The notes under the pieces were generated by a model. The model searched no databases. It was not told the origin of the DNA and was given only the letters and a program-made list of their open reading frames with translations. A stretch of 64,000 nt of DNA from assembly GCA_943736015.1 (NCBI GenBank), contig OX031073.1:26811210-26875209 (forward strand). Direction: 5' to 3'. Positions within the stretch are counted from its first letter, which is position 1, and every line of letters starts with the position of its first letter. The position numbers were made by a program, and so were the translations under genes. This document shows, in pieces, positions 23,740-35,845 of this stretch. This DNA is from Tridacna crocea. Lineage: Eukaryota; Mollusca; Bivalvia; Cardiida; Cardiidae.

Positions 23740-26700
23740 TTTGTAAGGAGTCAAAGAAATCCCTACACTATCCCGGGAGGAATTTGTTGAGTCAAAGAGA
23801 CCCATATACTGCAACTGAGAGTAATATGCCCGAGGCCAAGTAGACCCCTATACTTCTTCTCCTCGTCGAATAATGATTTAAGCTGAGGAGATTTTCAGAC
23901 CTCTTGGAACCTTGTGTTTTATATTGACAGAGACAAAATTTGGTGTCAAGTATATCCCGCTTATTCTGGACAAAAATGAATTTAGTCAAGATTCTTATAC
24001 ACTGAAATGAAATTCTTAACAACCGCTTTTGCTTTTCCTATTAATTGGATAAATTAAAAGAAAGGGTAATAAAAATAAATTGTGACATATATCTGAACGT
24101 TAACCATGGTATTTTGATGAAAGGACTCTCTTTTTCATAAAAAGGCAATCTAGTTGTTTTGCATGCGTGGTGTCTACCACTCAAAACAGTTTTAAAAAGA
24201 GAAGCATAAGATATTAAACTTTTGTAAGCAATCTTAAAAAGACATGAAATTTATTTTTTGTGAAAAAAATGTATTCCAAAGAAAACAAGCATGAAGTTTT
24301 CAAAAACTTGATTTCTCAATTTACAATGTTGAGTGAATGAACAACAGATATGTGTCTTGCGTGATAAAAAATTGAATAAATTCTCTTTAGAATACGGCTC
24401 ATGTATGTTTTCAGACCAGTCATTAATACTGAAAAAAATGAATCCAAATAAGATGTCCCTATTATAGGCAGCGGACGCGAGAAATGGTCTATGGGAAATT
24501 ACAGCTTAAAAGTTAATGTTTAAAAGTTTGTTTCAGTGCACTTATCCTGCATGAAACGTATTTGGAGTAAAGCATACTCCCATATTACTGTTGGGCGAAA
24601 TATATTTAGATTCTAGCACACACCCATCATACTCCTTGACGGAACATGTATACCACTCAAAAAGAAAATGTTTGTAGCCAAGCAACCCCCTAGACTACTT
24701 CTAAGTGAAATATGTGTGCAGCAAAATATATTCTTTAAGCCCGCCCGATTGGCTCAGAGATAAGTGTGTTTGACTCATGACCTAGTGGTTGTGAGTTTGA
24801 TACCCGGTAGAGGCAAGCTTTCTTTCTGGCGTATTTTCGCCTCTCACCTCTGCTGAAGCATGTGAGACAGGTAGTTGGTGGCTTTGGAAAAAAAGTTGTG
24901 GTAGTACTGATGTGAGAAAGCCAGAAAACACATGTGCGTCACCGACCACCAGAATATGACCTTAGCTGTTAAAGTGGCGTTAAACCCCAATACAACCAAT
25001 CATACCAATATTCTTATACTATTTTGATGAGAATCATGTTAAGAGTGGAGCAGATCCCCGAGTACTAGTCCTATGAGAATTATGTTTGTAGTCAAGCAGA
25101 CCTCTATACAATTCTTGACCGAAACATGTATAGAGTTGATCAGACCCCTAAAATACTCCAGCGAGAATTATTTTTGGAGTCGAGCAGACCTTTTTACCTC
25201 TCTTGCCAGAAGTATGTTTTGACTAAAGCAGATCCCTTTACTTTCCCTCTGAAATCTTTGTTGGGAATGAAACAGAACCCTATACTACATGTATTTATAT
25301 GTTCGGTGTCAAACAGGCCCCTTTACTACTACTTTGCTTGGAGTCAAGCAGACACCGATACTACTCCTGAGTGAAACATGTATTGGGTCAAGCAGAGCGC
25401 TATACTACTTCTGCGATAATTATCTCTTGAGCTTGGTAGACCCTATTCTGCTCTTGTGACCATTATGTTTGGAGTCAAGCAGATCCCTATACTACTCCCG
25501 AGTAAAACATGTATTGGGTCAAGCAGAGCCTTATACTACTCCCGAGTGAAACATGTATTGAGTCAAGGAGACCCCTATACTACTCCTGAGTGAAATATAT
25601 ATTGAGTCAAGCAGACTCCTATACTACTCCTTACTTAAACATGAATTTGGTCAAAGAGACCCCTATACTATTCCTCTGATAATTATGTCTAGAGTTTGGC
25701 AGACTCATTACTGCTCCCGTGACAATTATGTCTTGAGTCAAGCAGACCCCTATACTACTCCTGAGTGAAATATGTATTGGGTAAATCAGATTCCTATATA
25801 CTCCTGAATGAAATATGTATTGGGTAAAGCAGATTCCTATACTACTCCTGTTTGGAGTCGAGCAGACCTTTTTACCTCTCTTGCGAGAAGTATGTTTTGA
25901 CTAAATCAGATCCGTTTACTTTCCCTCTGAAATCTTTGTTGGGAATGAAACAGAACCCTATACTACATGTATTTATATGTTCGGTGTTAAAAAGGCCCCT
26001 TTACTACTACTTTGCTTGGAGTCAAGCAGACCCCGATACTACTCCTGAGTGAAACATGTATTGGGTCAAGCAGAGCGCTATACTACTTCTGCGATAATTA
26101 TCTCTTGAGCTTGGTAGACCCTATTCTGCTCTTGTGACCATTATGTTTGGAGTCAAGCAGATCCCTATACTACTCCCGAGTGAAACATGTATTGGGTCAA
26201 GCAGACCCTTACACTACTCCTTAGTGAAACATGTATTGAGTCAAGGAGACCCCTATACTACTCCTGAGTGAAATATGTATTGGGTCAAGCAGACCCCTAT
26301 ACTACTCCTTACTTAAACATGAATTTGGTCAAAGAGACCCCTATACTATTCCTCTGATAATTATGTCTAGAGTTTGGCAGACCCATTACTGCTCTCGTGA
26401 CAATTATGTCTGGAGTCAAGCAGACCTCTGTACTACTGCCGAGTAAATCATTTATTGAGTCAAGCAGACCCCTATACTACTCCTGAGTAAAATATGTATT
26501 GGGTAAAGCAGATTCCTATACTACTCCTGTTTGGAGTCGAGCAGACCTTTTTACCTCTCTTGCGAGAAGTATGTTTTGACTAAAGCAGATCCCTTTACTT
26601 TCCCTCTGAAATCTTTGTTGGGATTGAAACAGAACCCTATACTACATGTATTTATAGGTTCGGTGTTAAACAGGCCCCTTTACTACTACTTTGCTTGGAG

Positions 26701-29010
26701 TCAAGCAGACCCCGATACTACTCCTGAGTGAATCATGTATTGGGTCAAGCAGAGCACTATACTACTTCTGCGATAATTATCTCTTGAGCTTGGTAGACCC
26801 TATTCTGCTCTTGTGACCATTATGTTTGGAGTCAAGCAGATCCCTATACTACTCCGAGTGAAACATGTATTAGGTCAAGCAGACCCTTATACTACTCCTG
26901 AGTGAAACATGTATTGAGTCAAGGAGACCCGTATACTACTCCTGAGTGAAATATATATTGGGTCAAGCAGACCCCTATACTACTCCTTACTAAAACATGA
27001 ATTTGGTCAAAGAGACCCCTATACTATTCCTGCGATAATTATGTCTAGAGTTTGGCAGACTCATTACTGCTCTCGTGACAATTATGTCTTGAGTCAAGCA
27101 GACCCCTATACTACTCCTGAGTGAAATATGTATTGGGTAAATCAGATTCCTATATACTCCTGTTTGGAGTCGAGCAGACCTTTTTACCTCTCTTGCGAGA
27201 AGTATGTTTTGACTAAAGCAATCCCTTTACTTTCCCTCTGAAATCTTTCTTTGTAATGAAACAGAACCCTATACTACATGTATTTATATGTTCGGTGTCA
27301 AACAGGCCCCTTTACTACTACTTTGCTTTGAGTCAAGCAGACCCCGATACTACTCCTGAGTGAAACATGTATTGGGTCAGAGCGCTATACTACTTCTGCG
27401 ATAATTATCTCTTGAGCTTGGTAGACCCTATTCTGCGATTGTGACCATTATGTTTGGAGTCAAGCAGATCCCTATACTACTCCCGAGTGAAACATGTATT
27501 TGGTCAAGCAGACCCTTATACTACTCTGAGTGAAACATGAATTGAGTCAAGGAGACCCGTATACTACTCCTGAGTGAAATATATATTGGGTCAAGCAGAC
27601 TCCTATACTACTCCTTACTTAAACATGAATTTGGTCAAAGAGACCCCTATACTAGTCCTGCGATAATTATGTCTAGAGTTTGGCAGACCCATTACTGCTC
27701 TCGTGACAATTATGTCTGGAGTCAAGCAGACGTCTGTACTACTGCCAAGTAAACCATTTATTGAGTCAAGCAGACCCCTATACTACTCCTGAGTGAAATA
27801 TGTATTGGGTGAAGCAGACCCGTGTACTACTCCTGAGTGAAACGTGTATTGAGTCAAGCAGACCCCTTTACCATGCCTGCGATAATTATGTCTTGAGTTT
27901 GGTAGACGCTATACTGCTCTTTTAACAGTTATGTTTGGAGTCAAGCAGACCCCTGTACTACTGCCGAGTAAACCATGTATTGAGTCAAGAAGACCCCTAT
28001 ACTACTCCTGAGTGAAATACATATTGGGTCTTGAGTTTGGTAGACGCTATACTGCTCTTGTGACGGTAATGTTTAGAGTCAAGCAGACCCCTGTACTACT
28101 GCCGAGTAAACCATGTATTGAATCAAGCAGACCACTTTACTACTCCCGAGTGAAATATATATTGGGTCAAGCAAACCCCTATATAATTCCTGAGTGAAAC
28201 ATGTATTGGGTCAAGCAGACCACTATACTACTCCCGAGTGAACTATATATTGGGTCAAGCAGATCCGTGTACTACTCCTGAGTGAAACATGTATTGGGTC
28301 AAGCAGAACCCTATACTACTCCTAAGTTAAACAGGTATTGGGTCAAGCAGACCACTATACTACTCCTGAGTGAAATATATATTGGGTCAAGCAGATCCCT
28401 ATACTACTCCTGAGTGAAACATGTATTGAGTCAAGCAGACCCCTATACTACTCCGGAGTGAAATATGTATTGGGTCAAGCAGACCCCTATACTACTCCCG
28501 AGTGAAAAATGTATTGGGTCAAGCAGATCCCTATATAATTCCTAAGTGAAACCTGTATTGGGTCAAGCAGACCACTATACTACTCCCGGGTAGATCCCTA
28601 TACTACTCTTGAGTGAAATATATATTGGGTCAAGCAGACCCCTATACTTTTCCTGAGTGAAACATGTATTGAGTCAAGCAGACCCCCTGTACTTCTAATG
28701 AGTGAAATATATATTGGGTCAAGCAAACCCCTATACTACTCCTGAATGAAACATGTATTGAGTCAAGCACACCCTTGTACTACTCATGAGTGAAATATGT
28801 ATTGGTTCAAGCAGACCCCTATACTACTCCTGCGATAATTATGTCTTGAGTTTGGTAGACGCTATACTGCTCTTGTGACAGTTATGTATGGAGTCGAGCA
28901 GACCCCCACTACTGGTCCTAAAGTTCTCCTGAGAAAATAATGTTTATAGAGTCAGACACACTCCTACTACTGCTCCCATGAAATTGTGTTTTGAGTCATA
29001 GAGACTATAC
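23740..29010 (+). repeat. 44-bp tandem array with higher-order repeat
   Basis: Unit about 44 bp: CAAGCAGACCCCTATACTAC then TCCTGAGTGAAACATGTATT then GGGT. Degenerate units run 23740-25125 (with a SINE at 24736). A higher-order block repeats from 25176, 25854, 26533 and 27176, periods 678, 679 and 643 bp, marked by GGAGTCGAGCAGACC and TTTGCTTGGAGTCAAGCAGA. Uniform 44-mers fill 27800-28800, decaying to about 29010. Several frames of about 66 codons recur with the period and are not genes. The array begins about 240 bp upstream of the Rab ATG. Confidence 0.92.
24736..25007 (+). mobile_element. tRNA-derived SINE (same family), inserted in the 44-bp array
   Basis: Head GCCCGCCCGATTGGCTCAG with B box GAGTTTGATACCCGG; tail GTGGCGTTAAACCCCAATAC. 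Flanked by ATATTCTT at 24728-24735 and 25008-25015. It interrupts the degenerate upstream part of the tandem array. Confidence 0.9.
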
Positions 29011-29094
29011 TACTTATGAAGGCCACATGCATAACTCTGATATGTTTGTCCAAAAAGCCACAACCGTAGCCCAAATTAAACAATGCAGGTATTA

Positions 29095-29400
29095 CCTTTA
29101 GGCTGCTAAGGGCGACTCAAGAACAATTTACAGTCAGCGTAGATTAAAATCAGACTGCACAGAACTATATTGTCCAATAAGTAAAACCGGGAATAGAAAA
29201 GAAAAGGATTTTCCCTTTCGGCTAGAAAGTTTATTGTAATCCTTAAAATGCTGAATTAATACTAGAGACATTTTTAAATGGATAAAGCATCTGAAATATT
29301 GCTGTACCAAGTTATTTTTTTGCCAGAATATGTAACAAAATAGTGGACAGTGTAGATCCAAGCTAAGACTGCACGTTTGGTGACAACCTTTATGGTTGAT
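29095..29400. repeat. Family B fragments, duplicate of 42680-42850
   Basis: TAAAATCAGACTGCACAG near 29145; 29248-29390 (GCTGAATTAATACTAGAGAC through AAAATAGTGGACAGTGTAG) matches 42680-42800. Confidence 0.6.
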
Positions 29401-29587
29401 GTAAGTATAAGTTGCTGGTTACCTTTGAAAATCAATTTTAAATCCAGGTAAAAAACTGAAGATGTGGAACGGCATTGAAACTTCTTCAAAAAAATTCATT
29501 GTTGAGCTAGCATCTTACACTTGGAACGACATTACAGTAATCTAATGCCATTTTCACAATAGCTTTATCCCTTTAAAAGGTCAGAAG

Positions 29588-29672
29588 TTAACCCTTTACC
29601 AAACAATATCTCGTTTTCATGATCCTGAGAAAGAAGCCTGTTGAAAACATATAGGAAAAGGACATCAAAATA
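29588..29672. repeat. TTAA MITE, family A, 5' fragment
   Basis: TTAACCCTTTACCAAACAAT through GAAGCCTGTTGAAAACAT only. Confidence 0.6.
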
Positions 29673-30859
29673 TTGCAAATTTTTCACATTTTATTTGGAA
29701 ATGGTGAACAAAAATTCAACAGATGCCGATGCAGTAGTCCGTAACTTGGTTTTTGTAAATGGCAGACGAATATTCCGGCTTAAAATATTGACCAATGAAA
29801 TTGCAAATGAATACATGTATATCATCATACCTCGCGTGAGTTACGTCATCATACCATATTTGGTATGTGTGCAGATACAGATTTTTCTTTCTGTCGTGTG
29901 TTATATTTTATCCGCGTGCTACGTATGTGGGCCTATTTGAGCCGCTTTATAATAATTGAATTACACATATTCTATGAGTTATACAGAATTAGCGAGATCA
30001 TTGATTACAAACTCAAAGCCAATTACAGATAATGTGCCGTCCCATACATTACCATTTACATTTATTCTGTTTTGAGTTTTTCAACATCTCTTGAATCATG
30101 GTTCATTACTAGAAAAAACATACAGAAACAAGTTCAACTGTCTCTTGATTGAGATAAGATATACATATAGCCAACGCTCGAAACTTGGAGCAAGCGTCAA
30201 CACTGATCTACTTCGAAAATTAAACGCTCGTGTCATAGAAGTCTGACTCTTTTACGCTACCTCCTATAACTCTATTTGTTTACCATCAATACAGTAAAGG
30301 TGTACTACATCAAAATAAGAAAACTTGTTCAGAATGAGCAATCTTACTCTCCGATGACAATAGTCCTGCAGTGTGTACTATGTCAAAGCACCAATGAGAT
30401 GCAATGTTATCACTTGACATTCTCGAATACCTACTTCGGATATACACAAACGATAACAAAGGTTGTCTGGATCAATGGCTCCCCTGATATGGACAGGTTT
30501 CTCCATGCATTTTCGCACACGTATATCATGGCAATAAATGCAGTAACTGACACCTACATATATGTATGTGGAATGTACCTATTTTTGGCTTTACTGAGGC
30601 TTTAGAAGAAACAAGAAATCCTTTTAAAAAGATAGATGGCGTAAGAGATATTGGCAAATGAATATTGAAACTCTTATATGGTTCAATATGAAGTACCTCA
30701 TTTTTCTCGCTATTTTATATTTTGTTGGAAGTAGTATTTGGTTATGGGTAACGCTCATGAAAATATCACACAAGAAAGGAATCGTTCTCTTCTAACATAA
30801 TTTTGCTCAAGTTAGGTAAGAATCAAGGCTCTAAGGAATCAATTAGTGGTAACAGTCGT
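29673..30859. other. Unclassified stretch, partly a dispersed repeat
   Basis: Part (29730-29920) recurs at 38500-38660. The 99- and 109-codon frames here show no domain; their composition resembles non-coding sequence. Confidence 0.45.
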
Positions 30860-31052
30860 TTAACCTTTCCCAAACGACAAATTTTAGATCCATCCAAACT
30901 GAAAGAGTTTGCAGACGACAATTTTTAAGTTGATAGATATGGCAGAAAGTTCTCCAAATTGGTTGAAAAAACTGTGGGAAAAGGAGAAATGTTTTCAAAA
31001 GACTTGTACTGTAGACACCTAAAGAATAAGGGCTTGTTTGGGAAAGGGTTAA
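30860..31052. mobile_element. TTAA MITE, family A, hairpin partly deleted
   Basis: TTAACCTTTCCCAAACGAC to TTGGGAAAGGGTTAA. Confidence 0.75.
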
Positions 31053-31689
31053 TAAATGTGCAAGCAGTATTTCAGCAGAGGCTGCCAAATAAAAATACGC
31101 AAAGTTTTTATCAGTCGCAAATAAATTGATATCTATTGTGTGGCACCACTGCAAGACTGTCTCCGGATTATATAGTCTCAAATGTAGTCCCAAGTGAAAT
31201 TTTGTAGTAGCACTTTTGTTGCACTCTTCATGGAGCTAAGAGGGCTTAGTGGTATTTAAATTTGCTCCAAATTTAGGCTGCGGGGGACCTTTTAGATGTG
31301 TTTTTTTATCGTATAATGAGTGATCTATTTTGTATCACTGGAGGAATAAAGAATTGGGGTCATGGAGTGAAGATGTTGTGTTTATCGGGGGAAAGGGGGG
31401 TGTTCTAGGGTGACCGTGTTTGTTAGGAAAAACTCAATCTGTTGACATCTTGTTTATTAATGTTTTTTTTTTAAGGACTAAGGACGTAATTTAGACAAAA
31501 AGAGACGGAAAAGCCAAAGGTTTGCCATTTAACGATCTGTTAAGCTTCAAAGATGGACAAGTTCACTCTTTTTAATATGACAAAAAAAAACTGGTAGTGT
31601 GATACCCTATCCATCTATTCATCCTTTATCAGTAACAAGAATTAGGTCAAAGGCAAGTGCATTCAGGTACGCGGTAAAAAGTTCACTAC

Positions 31690-32045
31690 TGATAAATGCT
31701 CGTTGTCTGCGCATGTCATATTCTTCGAAGATTCGACCTGTCTTATATGACGCATCACGCTCCCCGATATCATGGGGACTGTGATAATACGCGCTATAAA
31801 GTAGCAGTGGAGAAAATGGCTTTTAGGAAAAATCAGGCCTGTTTTAGCTCCAGGTTTCTCTATGCTGCTGATCCAAGCTGAGTGAATCGCACTAGGTAGC
31901 GTTTTATTGAGTATACGTTTATTTCAGTTTGAAATTCAAAGTAACGTTTGTCGCGTAGGAATGTGGTACGATTCTGTGTACCCAAATTAGATAGATGAGT
32001 ATTTGTAGAATGCCATCTAGTGGGAGATATTGATAAATACTACCA
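31690..32045 (+). repeat. Local direct duplicate, first copy
   Basis: TGTCTGCGCATGTCATATTC, AAGATTCGACCTGTCT, AATACGCGCTATAA and AATCAGGCCTGTTTTAGCTC recur at 33768-34100, about 2.07 kb downstream. Confidence 0.75.
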
Positions 32046-32111
32046 AACTTCACGAAACTGGACGGTTACATGCAATCAAAAGGTACAACGTTGGCTCTAG
32101 TTTTACGGACC

Positions 32112-32475
32112 GAGCCCCGATAGCCAAGTCAGTTGTTGATTGATTGATTGTATTGGGGTTTAAAGCCACTTTAACAGCTAAGGTCATATCATGGCGCTCG
32201 GTGACGCACATGTGTTTCCTGGCTCTCTCACACCGGTAGTTACATAACTTTCTTTCCAAAGCCACCGACTACTTTTCTCACATGCTTCAGCAGAAGCGAA
32301 AATATACGCCGGAAAGAAAGTTCGCCTTAACCGGGTATCGAACTCACAACCACCACAACATGAGTCCGACACGCTCACCTCTGAGCCACCCGGGCGGGCC
32401 TAAGTCAGTTGTGCACAGGACTTGAGTAAAAGGGGTCGAAGACCGGCAAATTTCCTGCCGAGAAATGATGATAGA
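32112..32475 (+). mobile_element. Older SINE fragment split by a younger SINE
   Basis: AGCCCCGATAGCCAAGTCAG before, and TGCACAGGACTTGAGTAAAA after, the nested SINE form the tRNA-like head of a second SINE type related to the copy at 13744 (CCCCGGTAGGTCAGTTGG). The 3' part fades after GAAATGATGATAGTC. Confidence 0.65.
32136..32401 (-). mobile_element. tRNA-derived SINE nested in another SINE
   Basis: Same family and orientation as the copy at 11274. Flanked by a perfect 10-bp duplication AAGTCAGTTG at 32126-32135 and 32402-32411. The duplicated bases are the A-box region of an older SINE on the plus strand. Confidence 0.92.
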
Positions 32476-32756
32476 AATGATGATAGTCAAGATTCATTCC
32501 TCTCCCTGAAACTTTGTCGTTTGGTAAGGAGTTAATCTTTTAGTTGAAATTCCCAAATGAGCTTTGTAGGTTACTGGGGGTTACTTATTGAAAAGCAACC
32601 AACCCGTTATGCTAGTTTAATTGATTGAATGTTGTTTATAGCCGTTTGCACCACTATTTCATTTATATCGCGACGGCCAGTGCACCTATTCATGCTTTTG
32701 TAGAATTTCTCTTACCAATATTATCCGCATATTATTATTTCCAGGCTACTGACTGC

Positions 32757-32990
32757 CTTTCCACATAACCACTGTGGAAGAGGAAATTCTAGATTGGTCC
32801 AAATCGAAAGCATTTGCAGACGACAAAATAAAAGTGCCTGAAAATTTGAAATTTGTTCTGTGACAGGTAGAAAACATTGTGGGACAAGGAGAAAATGCTG
32901 GTTACCAGCATTTTCTCCTTTTCCCACAATGTTTTCTGAAGGCTTCTTTCTTAGGGTCGTCAAAACAGGGATTGTGTGGTAATGGGTTAA
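32757..32990. mobile_element. TTAA MITE, family A
   Basis: Degenerate left end (CACATAACCACTG), intact hairpin at 32870-32935, right end GTGGTAATGGGTTAA. Confidence 0.75.
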
Positions 32991-33128
32991 AGTTTTATCT
33001 TTACGTTACTGATTATTTCCTAGCTACCACCAACCTTGATTCAGCGAAAAATAGATGTGTAAGTCTGTTGAAATAAAAATAAAACAATCTAAAATGCTCC
33101 TCTAAACCCTTAGGCCGCCAAGGGTGAC

Positions 33129-33360
33129 TTAACTCATTATCAAACGACACAATTTTAGGTTTGTCCAAATCGAAAGCATTTGCAGACGACAAAATTAAAG
33201 TGACTGAAAATTTGAAATCTGTTTTGTGAAAGGAAGAAAAAACATTGTTGGAAAAGGAGAAAATGCTGGTTACCAGCATTTTCTCCTTTTCCCACAATGT
33301 TTTCTGAAGGCTATTTTCTCGGGGGGCGTCAAAAGTAGGGATTGTTTGGTAATGGGTTAA
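33129..33360. mobile_element. TTAA MITE, family A, full length
   Basis: TTAACTCATTATCAAACGAC to GGTAATGGGTTAA; intact hairpin. Confidence 0.85.
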
Positions 33361-33530
33361 AGGCCTTTCTCAGACAGTGTAGATCAAGATCAGACTGCAC
33401 AGATCGTACAGTCTGATGATGGATCTACACTGTCCAATTAGTAGATATTTTCTCCCAAGCAATACCTTTGAAACAAACCAAATTTGGTGTTTATTATCGC
33501 TTTGAAAGTTTCATTTCGAACTTACATATA
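33360..33530. repeat. Family B palindromic MITE
   Basis: CAGACAGTGTAGATCAAGAT to ATCTACACTGTCCAATTAG. Follows directly the TTAA end of the A copy at 33360. Confidence 0.65.
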
Positions 33531-33654
33531 GATCTAGAGGATATATAGGATATATACATAATGAGTGGGCTTTTGAGATAAGATTTTATTAAACGAGTCA
33601 AGGGAAATGTTATTAAGTGAGCCTATATTACACTGAAAACAAGGGAGGTCACGT

Positions 33655-33768
33655 GACAATTTTAGTTTTTGGTGAAAGATCGAAATTAATTTCATTGGGT
33701 GAGTATCGTCGGTAATACTTTCGCAAGCCACGAGTTGCGCAGCCACCAGTGAAAATGGACTTTCAGGT
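33655..33768 (+). repeat. C-family MITE fragment
   Basis: GGTGAAAGATCGAAATTAAT through AGCCACCAGTGAAAATGGA matches the 5' hairpin of the C family. It is truncated where a local duplicate of 31700 begins. Confidence 0.6.
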
Positions 33769-34100
33769 TGTCTGCGCATGTCATATTCTTCGAAGATTCG
33801 ACCTGTCTGGGGGGGGGGGGGGGGGGAAGGAGGGATTGTAGTAATACGCGCTATAATGTAGCAATTGAGAAAATCGCTTTTATCAATACTTTTGAAGAGA
33901 AATCAGGCCTGTTTTAGCTCCAGATTTCTCTAAACTACTGGTCATAGCTGAATGAATCGTTTTATTGAGTAAACATTTATTTAAGTTTAAAATTCGAATT
34001 CCCGGCGTAGAAAAGTAGTCCGGTTCTTTACCCAGGATGCCCAAATTCGATAGATGTAAACTGGGACTGTCGTCAAAATCTAGCATAGTTGTTTTGGGTA
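33768..34100 (+). repeat. Local direct duplicate, second copy, with poly-G tract
   Basis: Same order of blocks as 31690-32045. A run of about 18 G (33809-33827) replaces sequence found in the first copy. Confidence 0.75.
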
Positions 34101-34246
34101 ATTCGGGCGATAGCCCAGATAGTTTATTCATTGCACCTCATAACTCACAATATGGTTTATTGAACGTTAAACCACGATAGAAAGAAGATTAGATCTATTT
34201 CTAATCTAACATGACCGACTCATAATGAACGTAAAACAAGTTCACA

Positions 34247-34510
34247 CAAGGCGCAGGGGACCGCCGAATAAACTTGCACATTTTTGACAAATCACAAATT
34301 ACCATCTATTCATTCTTCATCAGTAAGCGGATATAAGCCGCAAGGGCCCGCCGAATAAACGTGTACATTGTTACCTTTGGCAAACTACAATCTATTCATT
34401 CTTTATCAGTATCAGTAAGCGGATATAAGCTGCAGGGGCCCGCCGAATAAACGTGTATATTTTGACCAATCACAAACTACCATCTATTCAGTCTTTATTA
34501 GTACCAAGAA
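34247..34510 (+). repeat. About 95-100 bp tandem repeat, three units
   Basis: CCGCCGAATAAAC plus ACCATCTATTCATTCTTCAT plus GTAAGCGGATATAAGC recur at about 34261, 34350 and 34441. Confidence 0.75.
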
Positions 34511-34681
34511 ATACATGTAGTTGAAAAACTAGTGCATTCAGCTTCGAAGAAAAAAGGAAATAAAGAATTGAAACAAGTTTGCTCTCAGCCATCCTCACGA
34601 TAGGCCTAAACTCTTATCTCTCTTCAGGTCGGACCGATTTAGAACTAAGCAACGAAACGGTGTAATGTTCATGATTGCACT

Positions 34682-34872
34682 TTAACCCTTGGGAATGCTT
34701 AGTCTCACTGACCTTTTGCGGACAGTGTAGTTCAAGATCAGACTGAACACAACGTGCAGCCTGATCTTGATATACACTGTCCGATAAGAATCTTGCCCTC
34801 ACCCCCAAAAAAGTATGATTTGAGTTTTTACTATCGACTTTTATTTCACTAATTTAGTTGGATAAGGGTTAA
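34682..34872. mobile_element. Family B MITE with TTAA ends, full length
   Basis: TTAACCCTTGGGAATGC to TTGGATAAGGGTTAA, 191 bp; hairpin GGACAGTGTAGTTCAAGATC with its complement near 34760. Shares terminal bases with family A. Confidence 0.75.
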
Positions 34873-34901
34873 AAAGGGTGTAAAGCAAAGCTAGGAGATT
34901 T

Positions 34902-35093
34902 TTAACTCTTAAGTTGCTAAACTCGACTCGCTGACCTGTTTGCGAATAGTGCAGATCAAGATCAGACTGCACAGAACGTGCAGTCTGATCTTTGATCTAC
35001 ACTGCCCGATAAGGAGATAATTTTTTTTCTCCAAAACATTTTTTGAAATAACTTCATTCGAGATTTTACTATCACTTTGAAAGTTTCATTTAA
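34902..35093. mobile_element. Family B MITE with TTAA ends, full length
   Basis: TTAACTCTTAAGTTGC to AAGTTTCATTTAA. Clean hairpin GATCAAGATCAGACTGCACA with TGCAGTCTGATCTTTGATC. Confidence 0.75.
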
Positions 35094-35320
35094 GCCTTTC
35101 CCGTACAATCCCTGGTTTTTTACGACCCTGAGACAGAATCCTTTTGAAAACATTGTGGGAAAAGGAGAAAATGCTGGTAACCAGCATTTTTCTCCTTTTC
35201 CAACAATGTTTTCTATCCTGCAGGAAACAAATTTCAATTTTTGAGGTACGTTTATTCTATCGTCTGCAAGTGCTTTCAATTTGGACTAGTCTAAAATTTT
35301 GTCACTTGGGAAAGGGTTAA
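35090..35320. mobile_element. TTAA MITE, family A, sharing a TTAA with a family B copy
   Basis: TTAAGCCTTTCCCGTAC to TTGGGAAAGGGTTAA. Its left TTAA (35090-35093) is also the right end of the B element at 34902. Confidence 0.8.
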
Positions 35321-35475
35321 CTTAAATAGCAGGAAGAGGATTGATACAGAGTGCCCGACATTGTAGATCAAGATCAGATTGTTCAATCGTGTAGGCTGAT
35401 CTAAGTTCGCGCCTTTTCTTTGCAAAGATATACACATTAAGCCGTCGGGATGAGTCGGATGAGATTTTAACCCCT
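35317..35475. repeat. Family B MITE, diverged, between two family A copies
   Basis: TGTAGATCAAGATCAGATTG and GTGTAGGCTGATCTAAG; begins at the TTAA of the copy to its left. Confidence 0.55.
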
Positions 35476-35481
35476 TGCCAC

Positions 35482-35708
35482 TTAACTCTTCACCAAACGA
35501 CAAATTTTAAGATTGGTCCAAATTGAAAGCACTTGCAGACGACAAAATAAACACGACTCAAAAATTGAAATTTGTTTTCAGAAGGGTAGAAAACATTGTG
35601 GGAAAAGGAGAAAAAGCTGGTTACCAGCAATTTCCCCTTTCCCACAATGTTTTCTACAGGCTTCTATCTCAGGGTCGTAAAAAAAGGGATTATTTGGGAA
35701 AGGGTTAA
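35482..35708. mobile_element. TTAA MITE, family A, full length
   Basis: TTAACTCTTCACCAAACGAC to TTGGGAAAGGGTTAA. Confidence 0.85.
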
Positions 35709-35845
35709 TCCAAAGATTTATTACCCCTCCCCCCCTCCCCAGAAAAACTATCTTTGAATGCAGGTAACCAGATTTTTCTCTTAATCTCACAACTTCATGT
35801 ACCCTTTTTCAAATACAGCTTTTATCTGAAATATTGATTATTTAT

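Noticed and set aside
24739-24815. tRNA-like sequences with A and B boxes (also at 11470-11540, 13745-13820, 32330-32400)
   Set aside because: Each is the head of a SINE with target duplications and a SINE tail; no free-standing cloverleaf was found.
25126-28197. Repeated frames of about 61-82 codons (SSRPFYLSC..., at 25126, 25852, 26531, 28012)
   Set aside because: They recur with the tandem-array period and are readings of the repeat unit; no domain and no splice context.
25170-28900. Regular direct repeats that might suggest a CRISPR array
   Set aside because: No unique spacers between repeats, units are contiguous, and the sequence is from a spliced eukaryotic genome.
30276-30605. 109-codon plus-strand frame
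   Set aside because: No recognisable domain or homologous repeat protein; AT-rich composition like its surroundings. Left unannotated as a gene.
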